Notes under the pieces: generated by a model
Seen by the model: only the letters and a program-made list of their open reading frames with translations
The model's database searches: none
What the model was told of the DNA's origin: nothing
Made by a program: the position numbers and the translations under genes
Shown: positions 54,601 through 63,996 of the stretch, one piece after another
How the letters are laid out: every line of letters begins with the position of its first letter
How positions within the stretch are numbered: the stretch's first letter is position 1
Origin: Labilibaculum sp.
GTDB taxonomy: Bacteria; Bacteroidota; Bacteroidia; Bacteroidales; Marinifilaceae
Reading direction: 5' to 3'
NCBI GenBank assembly: GCA_016342745.1
Contig: JAEINT010000002.1
Span: 423,315 to 487,314, forward strand
DNA length: 64,000 nt

Positions 54601-57600
54601 TATTTTTGGGTGAAGATGAGCTTAAGATCAGTGATGATTTTGAAACTGGCAATCTTAATCTGTGGCAGAATACTGATGCATGGAAGGCTTCTTCTTACCA
54701 AGCTATAAATGGAGATTATTCCTTAAAACACAATTTATCTTCCGAAATTGGTTCTAGTCATATTTCAATTCCTTTAACAGATTTAAAACCAAATTCTGGC
54801 GTAATACAATGGTCGTTTATTATTCGAAATGGCGACTGGGATCCTTCTGCAGGAAATCAATTCGTATTTCATTTGTTAATGGATAATTCTGATCCCGAAA
54901 AATCAACAGAGAAATATTCAGTTGGTGTAAATTTACAAGGTTCAAAAGATTTATTGAGTTTTTGGAATGCAAACAAGGATGAAGATCTAAAATTATTGTT
55001 TGAATCAGATTTGAATTGGAACGAAAACGAGTCAATTGCAATTCAGGTTAATTATTTTCCTGAAGGAAGGTGGGAGTTGGCTTACAATCGGTTAGGAGAG
55101 CTAGATAACTGGCTAAGAGCTGGGCAGTTTTATTCAGAAGTGAATGATACTTCAGCTGATTGGTTTTCAGGTTTAGATTTTTCTTTTGAATCCTCTTCCA
55201 GAGCGGGATATTTATGGTTTGATGATCTTAAAATTAAAGCCATTAATACTGCTCCATTCCTCAAGTTTCATCATCTTATTGGGCAAGATTCCATAAAATT
55301 GATCTATTCAGAAGATCTTGATTTTGAGAATTCAGTAAACAAAGAGAATTTCATTGTGAAAAGGAATGAACAATCTCTTTCGTCTTTCGATGTGAATAAG
55401 GGAGATGCAAATAATGAGCTTATACTGAAATTTGAAGAAGCCTTATTAACTGGAGAGTATTCATTCGAAATCTTGAACATCTGTGATTTAAAAGGAGCAG
55501 ATCGAGATAAAGAAACTTTTCACCTAAACTATTTTGCTCCTGCCAAGGAATACGATGTGGTTATTAATGAAATAATGGCGGACGAGAATCCGTCTGTTGG
55601 TCTTCCAGAATATGAATATCTCGAATTGTATAATACCACTGAATATCCAATTTCTGTGGAAGATTGGAAATTGAAAGTTGGATCAAAAACAGTAATTCTA
55701 GGAAAAGATTCAATTCCAGCTTTTGAATACCTACTTCTTTGTTCTACAACAGCAGCAGAGCAGTTTTCGGAATATGGTAATGTACTTGGTGTGACAAGTT
55801 TCCCAGGATTGACAAATTCTGGCACTAGCATAGAAATTCAATCGGCTGAAGAAGTATTAATCGATCGGGTAGTATATTCCGATTCATGGTATCAAGATGA
55901 ATTCAAATCTGATGGAGGTTGGTCTTTGGAACGGATTGATCCGTTAAATATTTGTGGTAGTATTGGGAATTGGTCGGCATCGGAAAGTGATAATGGAGGA
56001 ACTCCTGGAACGGAAAATTCGATTCACAGAATGAACCCAGATAATACTGCGCCCAAAATTTCTGAGTTTAGCATTTTATCTAAACTTGAGATGTTACTTA
56101 CATTTAGTGAATATGTGGATACATTAGCTTTGAAAAACATTGATAATTATAAGCTTGCTAATAATTCAATATCCTCATTTGACCTGGTAAAATCAGATCA
56201 GCTTAAAATTACTTTTATTAATTCCTTTGAGGACGGAGTGAATCAAAACCTAAGCATTTCAGGATTAAAAGATGAATGTGATAATGCTTTGGATACCATT
56301 TTGAATTTTACTTGGCATGAGGTTCATCCTTATGATATTGTTATTAATGAAATAATGGCGGATGAGAATCCGTTTGTTGGCCTTCCTGAGTTCGAATATA
56401 TTGAATTGTATAATAAAGCAAATCATTCAGTTTCCGTAAGGAATTGGCTCCTGAAAATTAATGAAAAACAGTTGTATTTAGATTCAGCTACTATTGAAGC
56501 AAATTCTTATTTGATTTTGTGCAGTAATTCAGCTGTTGATCTGTTTAAAAATTATGGAAATGTTAGTGGACTCAGTGGTTTCTCTGGATTGACAAACTCG
56601 GAAGGTACCATAACAATTGAGTCTAGTGAAAATGTAATGTTAGATCATATACAATACTTTAGTGCGTGGCATCAAACTGTAGAGAAGGAAAATGGAGGAT
56701 GGTCATTAGAACGCATAGATCCTAACAATACAGCTTGGCAACAAAACAATTGGAGTAGTTCAATGGATGAGAGTGGAGGAACTCCTGGAAAGTTGAATTC
56801 CATAGATTCGGTAAATATTGACCTTGATCCTCCCTTGGTTTTAACCTGCAATTTGCGTTATGAGGATTGCCTTGAGCTTGTTTTCAGTGAACCAATGGAT
56901 GAGCAATCCATGCATGACTTAGCCAATTTTGAGTTATCTGATAACACTTCAATTGATAAAATTGAGCAACAAGATTCCAATCCACTTGAATATCATTTGT
57001 TTTGTTCCGAGACATTGTCCGTAAATCAGCAATATGAATTAATAATATCTGAGAAGGTAAAAGATTTAGGAGGTAATTCTCTTGAAATTACGCAATATGC
57101 ATTTTGGGTTGCTGATGAAATAGCTGAGGGAGATGTGATAATAAATGAAGTGCTTTTTAATCCCTATCCTAACGGATCTGATTACGTTGAAATAGTGAAT
57201 GTATCTGATAAAATAATTGACTTAAAGGATGTAAAACTTGGTACAAGAGATGAAAACTATCAATTGATGGATACTCTGCCGTTTTCGATGGAATATTTAC
57301 ATCCGAAGGAATATTTTCTCATTACAGATGATACTTTGAATGTCAGCAAAAATTATTTTACCACTAATTCGAATGTATTTTGTCAGGCAAAATCTTTACC
57401 GTCTTTTAATGATGAAAAGGGAAGGGTTGTTTTGAGTTCAAAAGAAGTGATAATTGACGATTTTGAATACAATGAGGAAATGCATTTTGCATTATTGGCT
57501 TCACTTAATGGTGTTGCCTTAGAAAGAGTTGACCCTTTTGTAGAAACGAATAAGGAAAGCAATTGGCAATCGGCAGCACAAAATATTGGATTTGGTTCTC

Positions 57601-57962
57601 CAGGTATGCAAAATTCCGTTTTTCAAGAGGCAGCTCTTCAGACCACAGAAGTTAGTCTATCTTCAGAAGTCTTTTCGCCAGATAATGACGGTATTAATGA
57701 CCGTTTAATGATAAATTTTAAACTTAAAGAAGACGGATATCTAGCCTCGATAAGAATTTACAATTCTCTTGGTGTAGAGGTGAGGAAATTAGCGACAAAT
57801 GTAAACTTGGCGAACGAAGATACTTTGTTTTGGGATGGCTTATCATCGAATAAAATGAGAACACCTATTGGTGTTTATTTAGTTTATATTGAGTTGTTTA
57901 ATTTGGAAGGAGATGTTAGCTCGTTTAAATTACCATGTGTTTTAGGAGGTAAGTTTAAATGA
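51660..57962 (+). CDS. giant secreted lamin-tail-domain protein with FlgD-like C-terminus
   Basis: A 2100-residue exported protein with a signal peptide (LFLMVFLLNSSWLYA). Long beta-rich repeats fill residues 30-1000 and a laminin-G-like segment lies at about 1010-1200. Three lamin-tail domains start near 1298, 1559 and 1825 (VVINEIMADENP, IVINEIMADENP, VIINEVLFNPYP), the first two each closing in GGWSLERIDP and GGTPG. Residues about 2005-2100 (FSPDNDGIND, GVYLVYIELF) resemble the FlgD-like end of Bacteroidota surface and gliding proteins, often tied to type IX secretion. It is probably a cell-surface or adhesion protein. Confidence 0.85.
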   Translation: MKKTLCVKLFLMVFLLNSSWLYAEDVWRDNFAEETGKGYWGGGSDMAGIIDWTLSTENCSLTDESDYIKVISTSGGRLEAKDCDGEAIWKTFSIDISTFTDVEISLYVAETGSSTNANKYIKCFYKLDGGDEVPFETNPENIGNWGNTTVSQGELNGSNLQVLVKMNNPNAGDAVYIKDVLISGKPIIPESDKLTQILASQSPIEKINIETTINEPSVAVPFFRFKIDETAEATDDLPTKISKMTFYNSNPDNGMNWNNNIGGIHLFSEENEIVPNIVQHDADSIWMEFLEGQINIPNAANREFELRVYLDTINPIVDGKNFELYIKESALGFKTFDSGSGFSSQSNKLSSEIHLIDVNASRICFTNLQDTIIRNHQFSISLKAVDDFDNLDVDAEEEVSLSLKNGSGVLESKNEINQLFVKGEICFDSLQYSEVETINLSAKGNVLGEWISNNIVVKNTRQTYVAVDSSYANNRDFSSLRVEQEDALEVYRFTIIDSGQDSLSTILKNIRLIGSDKNQVNWEKSIEKFIIKRDNEVLDGVLDVDDSELTIQFSESEIGREVASELTAAYSILCYLKKGKTIDGEIFQMAIDSLHTQWEVSDKGSGLLPIFESNLHGPEFILNVEPENMNFTDVPKFINFQEQFELGIELIDRFGNVDSDFDSEIRLSLATGNGEFLSENFNAIKKEVKYVWSDLVYSMAEIFTIQVECDYFPTILSDNISAVDRTSMISSADAIESLELNPLAIDQQNAIAIFSFQIADLGSHDQLSTSLSNLKFYNSYPENYFNWKKHIAGAVLKSSGELIATTNDIEEDYIRFSSSQGVVEVGNGLSKNLTLEIFFRKGNLSDLATLQVEIPSEDHEWKTLENSSALSSEMPKLSSSVYQIQVQASKYAFLAAPFAIVGSQDKFSLRIGACDTHGNIDVDAQEDVNLILDNEIGELLLSEEVKGMENGIAVFDSIQYTGNDNFQIIIDANLVTDTAKIFLGEDELKISDDFETGNLNLWQNTDAWKASSYQAINGDYSLKHNLSSEIGSSHISIPLTDLKPNSGVIQWSFIIRNGDWDPSAGNQFVFHLLMDNSDPEKSTEKYSVGVNLQGSKDLLSFWNANKDEDLKLLFESDLNWNENESIAIQVNYFPEGRWELAYNRLGELDNWLRAGQFYSEVNDTSADWFSGLDFSFESSSRAGYLWFDDLKIKAINTAPFLKFHHLIGQDSIKLIYSEDLDFENSVNKENFIVKRNEQSLSSFDVNKGDANNELILKFEEALLTGEYSFEILNICDLKGADRDKETFHLNYFAPAKEYDVVINEIMADENPSVGLPEYEYLELYNTTEYPISVEDWKLKVGSKTVILGKDSIPAFEYLLLCSTTAAEQFSEYGNVLGVTSFPGLTNSGTSIEIQSAEEVLIDRVVYSDSWYQDEFKSDGGWSLERIDPLNICGSIGNWSASESDNGGTPGTENSIHRMNPDNTAPKISEFSILSKLEMLLTFSEYVDTLALKNIDNYKLANNSISSFDLVKSDQLKITFINSFEDGVNQNLSISGLKDECDNALDTILNFTWHEVHPYDIVINEIMADENPFVGLPEFEYIELYNKANHSVSVRNWLLKINEKQLYLDSATIEANSYLILCSNSAVDLFKNYGNVSGLSGFSGLTNSEGTITIESSENVMLDHIQYFSAWHQTVEKENGGWSLERIDPNNTAWQQNNWSSSMDESGGTPGKLNSIDSVNIDLDPPLVLTCNLRYEDCLELVFSEPMDEQSMHDLANFELSDNTSIDKIEQQDSNPLEYHLFCSETLSVNQQYELIISEKVKDLGGNSLEITQYAFWVADEIAEGDVIINEVLFNPYPNGSDYVEIVNVSDKIIDLKDVKLGTRDENYQLMDTLPFSMEYLHPKEYFLITDDTLNVSKNYFTTNSNVFCQAKSLPSFNDEKGRVVLSSKEVIIDDFEYNEEMHFALLASLNGVALERVDPFVETNKESNWQSAAQNIGFGSPGMQNSVFQEAALQTTEVSLSSEVFSPDNDGINDRLMINFKLKEDGYLASIRIYNSLGVEVRKLATNVNLANEDTLFWDGLSSNKMRTPIGVYLVYIELFNLEGDVSSFKLPCVLGGKFK

Positions 57963-58125
57963 CAAACTGTTTAATAAATTAAAATCATTGTTGGATTTTT
58001 ATGTTAATTTTTGTATCTTAATTTAATCTAAGGTGTTAACAAGAAAAAATAAAAAGTTTTGGGTTAAATAAGATCACTTTAGAATAGCTGTTAATTAATG
58101 TAGTGGTTAATTTATTGCTAAAAAG

Positions 58126-58153
58126 AAAGGGGAATCATTTCGATTCCCCTTTT
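58126..58153. terminator. bidirectional terminator
   Basis: AAAGGGGAATC (58126-58136) pairs with GATTCCCCTTT (58142-58152), with a 5-nt loop. It lies between the convergent lamin-tail gene and lpxK. Confidence 0.85.
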
Positions 58154-58157
58154 GTAT

Positions 58158-59282
58158 TTAAATAGAGTCTGTTTTAATATTGTGCAAATTACTGGTGCGT
58201 TTATTCTTTCTTACGTAATTCAATATTTGATTATCAAACATCGATTTATCATCATTTAAGAACTTTATTCTCAAAGGAATATAGAAGAGGTGCTTTCTAA
58301 TGGAATCTTGACTGATTTGCATGTCAAAGAAACGGGTCGCATCCTTTTCTGTTGTAATAATGATTTTATTTTCTCCTTCGAGTTGATCGTATTTTTGCTG
58401 GATTAAATCCAGATCTTTTTGAACAAAGGCATAATGGTCTGGAAATTTTAATTCTTCAACTGTGTCTGAAAAATTTTCTAGATATTTACGCAGAGGTTTT
58501 GGATTGGCAATTCCTGTAACCAATAAAATCGAAGAATTGTCATTTGCCCAATCTTCACTAATTGCGATTGCATCTTCTTCGAAAACAGGCTCTAAATTAC
58601 CGTAATTTAAGCAGGTAAAATATAACGATTGATAAGGCAGAAGATTTAATTCTTTAACAATTATTCTTCTTTCAATTGGAGTCATGTTCTCTGGAGACTT
58701 ACTCACAATAATTATATTGGCTCTGTCTTTTTCATGAGCACTTTCTCTTAGTCTGCCGTAAGGCATGATGTAATCTCTAGTAATTGGTCGATTGTAATCG
58801 ATTAAAAGAACCGATAAACCAGCTTTTATTGACCGATGCTGAAAGGCATCATCCAATAATACAGCATCTAGATTATTACCATTTTCTGATTTGAGTAAGG
58901 ATTTTACTCCATTAACTCTTTTTCGGTCTACAGAAACCAGAATTTCTGGAAATTTTCTTTTGATCTGCATTGGTTCGTCACCAAGCTGATTCGTTGTTGA
59001 TTTTTCATCTGCAAGAAGAAAACCTTTTGATTTACGCTTGTATCCTCTGCTTAGAGTTGCAAGTTTATAATCATCTTTAAGTAAGTTGATAAGGTATTCT
59101 ATGTGAGGAGTTTTACCAGTTCCTCCAACAGTGATATTCCCTACGGATATAATTGGAATTTTAAATTCTGTAATGGATAAAATGTTGAAATCAAACAAAA
59201 GATTTCGTATTGATACGATCAAACCATATAGTAAACTAAAAGGAATAAGCAGACTTCTTAGTATAGGGGATAGTTTCTTCAT
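58158..59282 (-). CDS. lpxK: tetraacyldisaccharide 4'-kinase
   Basis: The inner-membrane enzyme that phosphorylates the lipid A disaccharide. An N-terminal membrane helix (LLIPFSLLYGLIVSIRNLLFD) precedes the P-loop GNITVGGTGKTPH. DDAFQHRS and RLRESAHEKDRA are family motifs. The start at 59282 places the helix at the N-terminus as in the family. A longer frame to 59330 adds 16 residues without family resemblance, so the exact start is uncertain. Confidence 0.9.
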   Translation of the reverse strand: MKKLSPILRSLLIPFSLLYGLIVSIRNLLFDFNILSITEFKIPIISVGNITVGGTGKTPHIEYLINLLKDDYKLATLSRGYKRKSKGFLLADEKSTTNQLGDEPMQIKRKFPEILVSVDRKRVNGVKSLLKSENGNNLDAVLLDDAFQHRSIKAGLSVLLIDYNRPITRDYIMPYGRLRESAHEKDRANIIIVSKSPENMTPIERRIIVKELNLLPYQSLYFTCLNYGNLEPVFEEDAIAISEDWANDNSSILLVTGIANPKPLRKYLENFSDTVEELKFPDHYAFVQKDLDLIQQKYDQLEGENKIIITTEKDATRFFDMQISQDSIRKHLFYIPLRIKFLNDDKSMFDNQILNYVRKNKRTSNLHNIKTDSI

Positions 59283-59500
59283 TTGATCATATAATTTGGG
59301 AAAAGGACACGACATTAGGCCTTCTACCATTTTGATATTGCTTGCTTAGGAATTGAGTTTTGTATCTGCTAAAAATACAGAAATATTTCCTATGATAATA
59401 ATTTTCTTCGCAATGGCTAAGGAAAGCTTTTTATTAGCATTTTATTAAGATAAGAAATAGCATCAAATTATTAATCCATTTTTACTAAAAAATGGATATA

Positions 59501-59533
59501 AAAAAAGATCCTCAATTGTTGAGGATCTTTTTT
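59501..59533 (-). terminator. terminator of sppA (bidirectional-looking)
   Basis: GATCCTCAA (59507-59515) pairs with TTGAGGATC (59519-59527), flanked by an A run and a T run. Confidence 0.88.
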
Positions 59534-59550
59534 ATCGAGTATTCTATTCG

Positions 59551-61344
59551 TTAGTCTAATTCAATTTCATATGGGATACGAGCTTGTATGCCACCTAATT
59601 GCATAAGATTCTGGGTTTTTTCATAAGTGTTGTAAAAACTACCCAATTCGTGTTTCATAATTCTGATTTTCGCTTGACCAGTTAATTCTTCCACAAATGC
59701 TTCTACAGGATCCTTAACTTTTGGTAGAGAAACAATTTTATAGTCTTCAATACCTGCTTTTTCTTTTGCGATATTAATTGCTGTTTCTAATCCACCAAGA
59801 ACATCAACTAATCCAATTTCTTTTGCATCCATCGCATTCCAAACTCTACCTTGTGCTACTTCGTGAACGGCCTCGGTAGTCATGTTTCTACCTTCAGCTA
59901 CTTTACTCAAGAAAGTGTCATAACCATTGTTAATAACTGTTTGAAGAATTTCTTTCTCTGTTCTGTTAAATTTTCTTGACGATACTGGTAGCATTAACGG
60001 ATAGCTTCCTCCAAAGGCAGAATGCTTGTTTGTTCCGTAGTAATCGGTTGTTAAGCCTACTTTATTCTTTATTAATTCTTCACCTGAGAAAAATAAACCA
60101 TAGATACCAATTGAACCTGTAATTGTATTGTTATCAGCAACAATTGTATCGGCAGGACAAGCAATATAATATCCACCAGAAGCGGCAACATTACCCATTG
60201 AAGCAATAACAGGTTTTGTCTCGGCTGCTAATTTTACTTCTCTCCAAATAAAATCTGAAACATTAGCAGCTCCACCTGGAGAGTTAATTCTTAAAACAAT
60301 TGCTTTAATCGATGAATCACGACGAGCTTTACGAATTGTATTTGCCATTTCAGGACCAATAGCATCTTCGCTTTGTTCAAAGCCTATAGCACCACTAGCA
60401 TAAATAACTGCAATTTTATTTTTAGAAAATTGATAATTCGCATCAGGAGCTTTTGCATATTTCGAAGAACTAATCAATCTTAGTTTTTTATCTTCATCTA
60501 AACCTGCTAATTTTCTTAGTTTCGAATTCATTTCATCTTGATAGATAACGCCATCAATTAAGCCATATTTTAGAGCATCGTCTGCCTTTTTAATAGCTAC
60601 TGCATCTATTAGTTCATTTAGTTTTTCGATGCTTATATTGCGCTCTTCTGAAATGCCCTTAAGTATTTGATTCCACATTGCACCAACGTAAGACATGGTT
60701 TGCTCACGACTTTCGTCACTCATATCATCACGGAAATATTGCTCGGTTGCCGATTTGTATTTTCCAACACGTATAACCTGTGCTTCAACGCCAATCTTTT
60801 CAAGAAATTTTCTGTAGAAAGTTCTTTCGCCACCCATACCTAGTATGAATAACATCGATTCAGGATTTAAATATACGCTATCGGCCACAGATGTTAGATA
60901 GTAGGCTTTTTGTGAATGACCCATATTATTGTAGCTGACAATAAACTTTCCTGTTGTTTTAAACTCCTTAAGTTTATTTCGAATCTCTTCAATTGATGCT
61001 AAACCACCAAAGTTGGCAGGAATATCGAATACGTTTAGGTAGATTCCCTTTATTTTATCATCCGTTTTAGCTTTTTCAATATTGCTTAGGATTGTATTTA
61101 AACCGATGTTTTTTGTTGGACTCATTGAAAGAACGTCGAAATCAGCAAGAGGATTGTCCGAACCTCTATCAACCAATTGATTGTTTAGCTTGATTTCAAG
61201 GATGCTTTTCGCTTTAACAGTAACCGGTTTGTCAGCACTTGATGCTATTCCAGCTATTATCATTATTCCTAAAAAAAGCAGAAGAAATCCACCAATAATA
61301 ACTCCCAATATTGAAGCAAATGTAAATTTGAAGAAACTTTTCAT
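59551..61344 (-). CDS. sppA: signal peptide peptidase SppA (long, 67K type)
   Basis: A 597-residue membrane-anchored serine protease that degrades cleaved signal peptides. It has an N-terminal membrane helix (GVIIGGFLLLFLGIMIIAGIA). The two tandem S49 domains carry the catalytic Lys in the first (RVGKYKSATEQYF) and the nucleophilic Ser in the second (VAASGGYYIACPAD), followed by TGSIGIYG. Its length matches the two-domain bacterial type. Confidence 0.93.
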   Translation of the reverse strand: MKSFFKFTFASILGVIIGGFLLLFLGIMIIAGIASSADKPVTVKAKSILEIKLNNQLVDRGSDNPLADFDVLSMSPTKNIGLNTILSNIEKAKTDDKIKGIYLNVFDIPANFGGLASIEEIRNKLKEFKTTGKFIVSYNNMGHSQKAYYLTSVADSVYLNPESMLFILGMGGERTFYRKFLEKIGVEAQVIRVGKYKSATEQYFRDDMSDESREQTMSYVGAMWNQILKGISEERNISIEKLNELIDAVAIKKADDALKYGLIDGVIYQDEMNSKLRKLAGLDEDKKLRLISSSKYAKAPDANYQFSKNKIAVIYASGAIGFEQSEDAIGPEMANTIRKARRDSSIKAIVLRINSPGGAANVSDFIWREVKLAAETKPVIASMGNVAASGGYYIACPADTIVADNNTITGSIGIYGLFFSGEELIKNKVGLTTDYYGTNKHSAFGGSYPLMLPVSSRKFNRTEKEILQTVINNGYDTFLSKVAEGRNMTTEAVHEVAQGRVWNAMDAKEIGLVDVLGGLETAINIAKEKAGIEDYKIVSLPKVKDPVEAFVEELTGQAKIRIMKHELGSFYNTYEKTQNLMQLGGIQARIPYEIELD

Positions 61345-61534
61345 ATTATAATTTTAAATGGTAATCAATATCAAACCTACAAATTTAAATGTAGGGCATA
61401 ATATTTATGTAAATATACTCTCTAACAAATATATCTAAATAAGCTGATATTGCTTTGATCAAAATATGAATTTTCGATGTACATTTTGATACTCGGGATT
61501 TCTTTGTTTCTTTTACCGATCAAATTGAATATTT

Positions 61535-62020
61535 ATGACTAGAGTCTATTTTTTGTTGGGAGGTAATCTTGGCGATCGGGAACAGATCTTACGAGAGGCA
61601 ATCGAAAAAATGAGTAAAGATGTTGGAACTGTTGTTAAGGTTTCAGCAATTTATGAAACAGAACCTTGGGGTTTCCATCATGAATTAAATTTCCTTAACC
61701 AGGTTGTTGTGCTCGATTCAGACTTGGAAGCTATAGAAATATTGAATCTTACTCAAAGTATAGAGAAGGACTTGGGACGAATTCGCAAAAAGAATCAATA
61801 TAGTGAAAGAACAATAGATATTGATATCCTTTTTTATGGAGAGGAAAGGATAGCTTCTGAACGTTTGGAAGTACCGCATCCTCGTATTCAAGAAAGAATG
61901 TTTGCCTTAATGCCAATGATGGATGTAGGAGAGGATTTAGTTCATCCGGTAATTGGAAAAACGATTAAAGAACTATTGGCAGATTGTCCTGATAAAATGG
62001 AAGTGAAAAAATACAAATAA
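61535..62020 (+). CDS. folK: 2-amino-4-hydroxy-6-hydroxymethyldihydropteridine diphosphokinase
   Basis: A 161-residue folate-pathway enzyme that pyrophosphorylates hydroxymethyldihydropterin. Family motifs are LLGGNLGDRE, YETEPWGFHHELNFLNQVV, the ATP/Mg-binding RTIDIDILFYG, and VPHPRIQERMFALMPM. It is divergent from sppA and ends just before a hairpin terminator. Confidence 0.94.
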   Translation: MTRVYFLLGGNLGDREQILREAIEKMSKDVGTVVKVSAIYETEPWGFHHELNFLNQVVVLDSDLEAIEILNLTQSIEKDLGRIRKKNQYSERTIDIDILFYGEERIASERLEVPHPRIQERMFALMPMMDVGEDLVHPVIGKTIKELLADCPDKMEVKKYK

Positions 62021-62024
62021 AAAA

Positions 62025-62053
62025 AAATGGCTGTTTGTAACAAACAGCCATTT
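62025..62053. terminator. bidirectional terminator between folK and upp
   Basis: AAATGGCTGTTTG (62025-62037) pairs perfectly with CAAACAGCCATTT (62041-62053) around a 3-nt loop, serving convergent genes. Confidence 0.9.
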
Positions 62054-62070
62054 CTTGATCGAAATATTTT

Positions 62071-62727
62071 TTATCCTAATTTAGCTCCGAATGCAAGATC
62101 ACCTGCATCGCCACAACCAGGAACAATATATGATTTAGAGTTAAGATCTTTATCAATTTCTCCCATCCAAATCGTAATGTTTTCTTGAGGAAGCTTGTTT
62201 TTGATAAATTCAACACCTTCTTCGCTACCAATAACGGCAACAATGTGTACGTGTTTAGGCGTCCCTTTTGTAAGCATTGCTTTATAAGCCAATTCCATTG
62301 AAGAACCTGTTGCTAGCATTGGGTCGGCAAGAATCACCACTTTTCCATCAACCGATGGAGATGAAATGTATTCAAAATTGATTTTGAATTCGCCATCATC
62401 TGAATATTTTCTGTACGCAGAAATAAAAGCGTTTTCTGATCGGTCAAAATAATTTAAAAGACCAGTGTGTAATGGTAAACCAGCTCTAAGAATAGAAGCT
62501 ACTACCACATCACATGCAGGAAGATTTGTTTTTGACTCTCCTAGTGGAGTTTGAATTGATTGCTCAGAGAAAGTTAATTCCTTACTGATTTCGTAAGCAA
62601 AAATTTCACCTACTCTTTCAAGATTTCTTCTAAAACGAAGAGGATCGCTTTGAATGTTTATATCTCTGATTTCAGCTATGAATCGGTTAAAAAGAGAGTT
62701 ATTATCTCCTAAAGTATGGACCACCAT
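62071..62727 (-). CDS. upp: uracil phosphoribosyltransferase
   Basis: A 218-residue pyrimidine-salvage enzyme that makes UMP from uracil and PRPP. It shows ILRAGLPLHTGLL, the PRPP-binding loop LADPMLATGSSM and the C-terminal uracil-binding VPGCGDAGDLAFG. Length is normal and it is monocistronic. Confidence 0.93.
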   Translation of the reverse strand: MVVHTLGDNNSLFNRFIAEIRDINIQSDPLRFRRNLERVGEIFAYEISKELTFSEQSIQTPLGESKTNLPACDVVVASILRAGLPLHTGLLNYFDRSENAFISAYRKYSDDGEFKINFEYISSPSVDGKVVILADPMLATGSSMELAYKAMLTKGTPKHVHIVAVIGSEEGVEFIKNKLPQENITIWMGEIDKDLNSKSYIVPGCGDAGDLAFGAKLG

Positions 62728-62822
62728 GTTTATTTATTTAAAATTTAGCTGAGCGCAAATATAGCTATATTTCAAAAATATTAAACAAGAATTTAGCTAA
62801 AAATTGATAAGACTAATTCAAT

Positions 62823-63521
62823 CTAAATTAGGCCTTCATCGGCAAAGCTAAAGAACTGATTATCTGCTATTATTAGATGATCTAATACGGAGATGTTCAT
62901 CAACTTACCAGCTTCGCTAGCTTTTGTAGTGACGTCTTTGTCGGCCTTAGAGGGATTTAGGTTTCCAGATGGATGATTGTGACAGAGAATTAAATTGGTT
63001 GCCTGTAAGAGAAGAGCATCTTTAAATACTAACCTCACATCGAAAACAGTTCCTGTTATGCCTCCCGATGAAACGTTTTTAATTTCTACAATCTTGTTTG
63101 CTTGGTTTAAGAAAACAACCCAAAATTCTTCATGCCCTAAATCTTCAACGTAGGGTGATAGAATATCAAATGCATCTTGGCTACAAGTAATCTTTTGCTT
63201 TTGTTTAGAAGGGAATGCTTTTTGTCTGCGGCCCAATTCTAATGCTGAAATAATTCCAATTGCTTTGGCTTCGCCAATACCTGGAATTTTTATTAAATCT
63301 GAAATGGATTTTTTTGCGAGTAAATTTAGATCATTGTCGCAATGGGAAAGGATATATTTGGATAACTCTACTGCAGATAGTTTTCGGTTTCCACTTCCTA
63401 TAATAATTGCAAGAAGTTCAGCTGATGATAAGCTTTTTACTCCTTTGTACATTAATTTTTCTCTGGGGCGATCTTCAACTGCCCAGTCTTTAATGCTTAA
63501 TTTCTTATACTCATCCATCAA
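62823..63521 (-). CDS. radC: RadC-family JAMM protein
   Basis: A 232-residue protein. An N-terminal helix-hairpin-helix (LIKIPGIGEAKAIGI) suggests DNA binding. The C-terminal JAMM metalloprotease-like domain has the zinc motif HNHPSGNLNPSKAD. RadC proteins are widespread; their true role in DNA repair is disputed. Two adjacent ATG codons begin the frame; the first is used here. Confidence 0.92.
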   Translation of the reverse strand: MMDEYKKLSIKDWAVEDRPREKLMYKGVKSLSSAELLAIIIGSGNRKLSAVELSKYILSHCDNDLNLLAKKSISDLIKIPGIGEAKAIGIISALELGRRQKAFPSKQKQKITCSQDAFDILSPYVEDLGHEEFWVVFLNQANKIVEIKNVSSGGITGTVFDVRLVFKDALLLQATNLILCHNHPSGNLNPSKADKDVTTKASEAGKLMNISVLDHLIIADNQFFSFADEGLI

Positions 63522-63591
63522 TTCATATTTTGTAACTTAATTAAAGTTATGAATAAATATGAAATTATCAAACGAGGATTTACTACACGCC

Positions 63592-63616
63592 AAAAAAGGG
63601 TTCTCAATGAGAACCC
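63592..63616 (-). terminator. rho-independent terminator of rpsT
   Basis: GGGTTCTC (63598-63605) pairs with GAGAACCC (63609-63616). The plus-strand A run at 63592-63597 gives a T tract on the minus strand. Confidence 0.88.
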
Positions 63617-63642
63617 TCTATTATAGAGTTGTAATGTCTTAC

Positions 63643-63894
63643 TTACAGTTTGTTAACGTGACTAGCTAATTTAGATTTTAAGTTAGCAGCTTTGTTTTTG
63701 TGAATTATATTGATTTTTGCAAGTTTATCTAACATTGCAGTAACCGTAGGCAATAATTCATTAGCAGCTTCTTTATCTGTAGTCGCACGTAATTTTCTTA
63801 CAGCATTACGAGTAGTTTTAGCGTAAAACTTGTTGTGTACGCGTTTCTTCTCAGACTGTCTTATTCTTTTAATTGCAGATTGATGATTTGCCAT
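63643..63894 (-). CDS. rpsT: 30S ribosomal protein S20
   Basis: An 83-residue basic helical protein of the small ribosomal subunit. The start [20 protein letters not shown] and the [18 protein letters not shown] end are typical of S20. It lies 28 bp after tRNA-Glu on the same strand. Confidence 0.96.
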   Translation of the reverse strand: MANHQSAIKRIRQSEKKRVHNKFYAKTTRNAVRKLRATTDKEAANELLPTVTAMLDKLAKINIIHKNKAANLKSKLASHVNKL

Positions 63895-63921
63895 CTCTTA
63901 AAGTTATCTAATTATTTATCT

Positions 63922-63996
63922 TGGTAGTCCGTAGGGGAATCGAACCCCTGTTACCAGGATGAAAACCTGGCGTCCTAACCCCTAGACGAACGGACC
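63922..63996 (-). tRNA. tRNA-Glu (anticodon TTC)
   Basis: A cloverleaf with acceptor GGTCCGT/ACGGACT, anticodon arm CCAGG-TTTTCAT-CCTGG (anticodon TTC), T arm AGGGG-TTCGATT-CCCCT and encoded CCA at the 3' end. The 5' end is at 63996. Confidence 0.94.
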
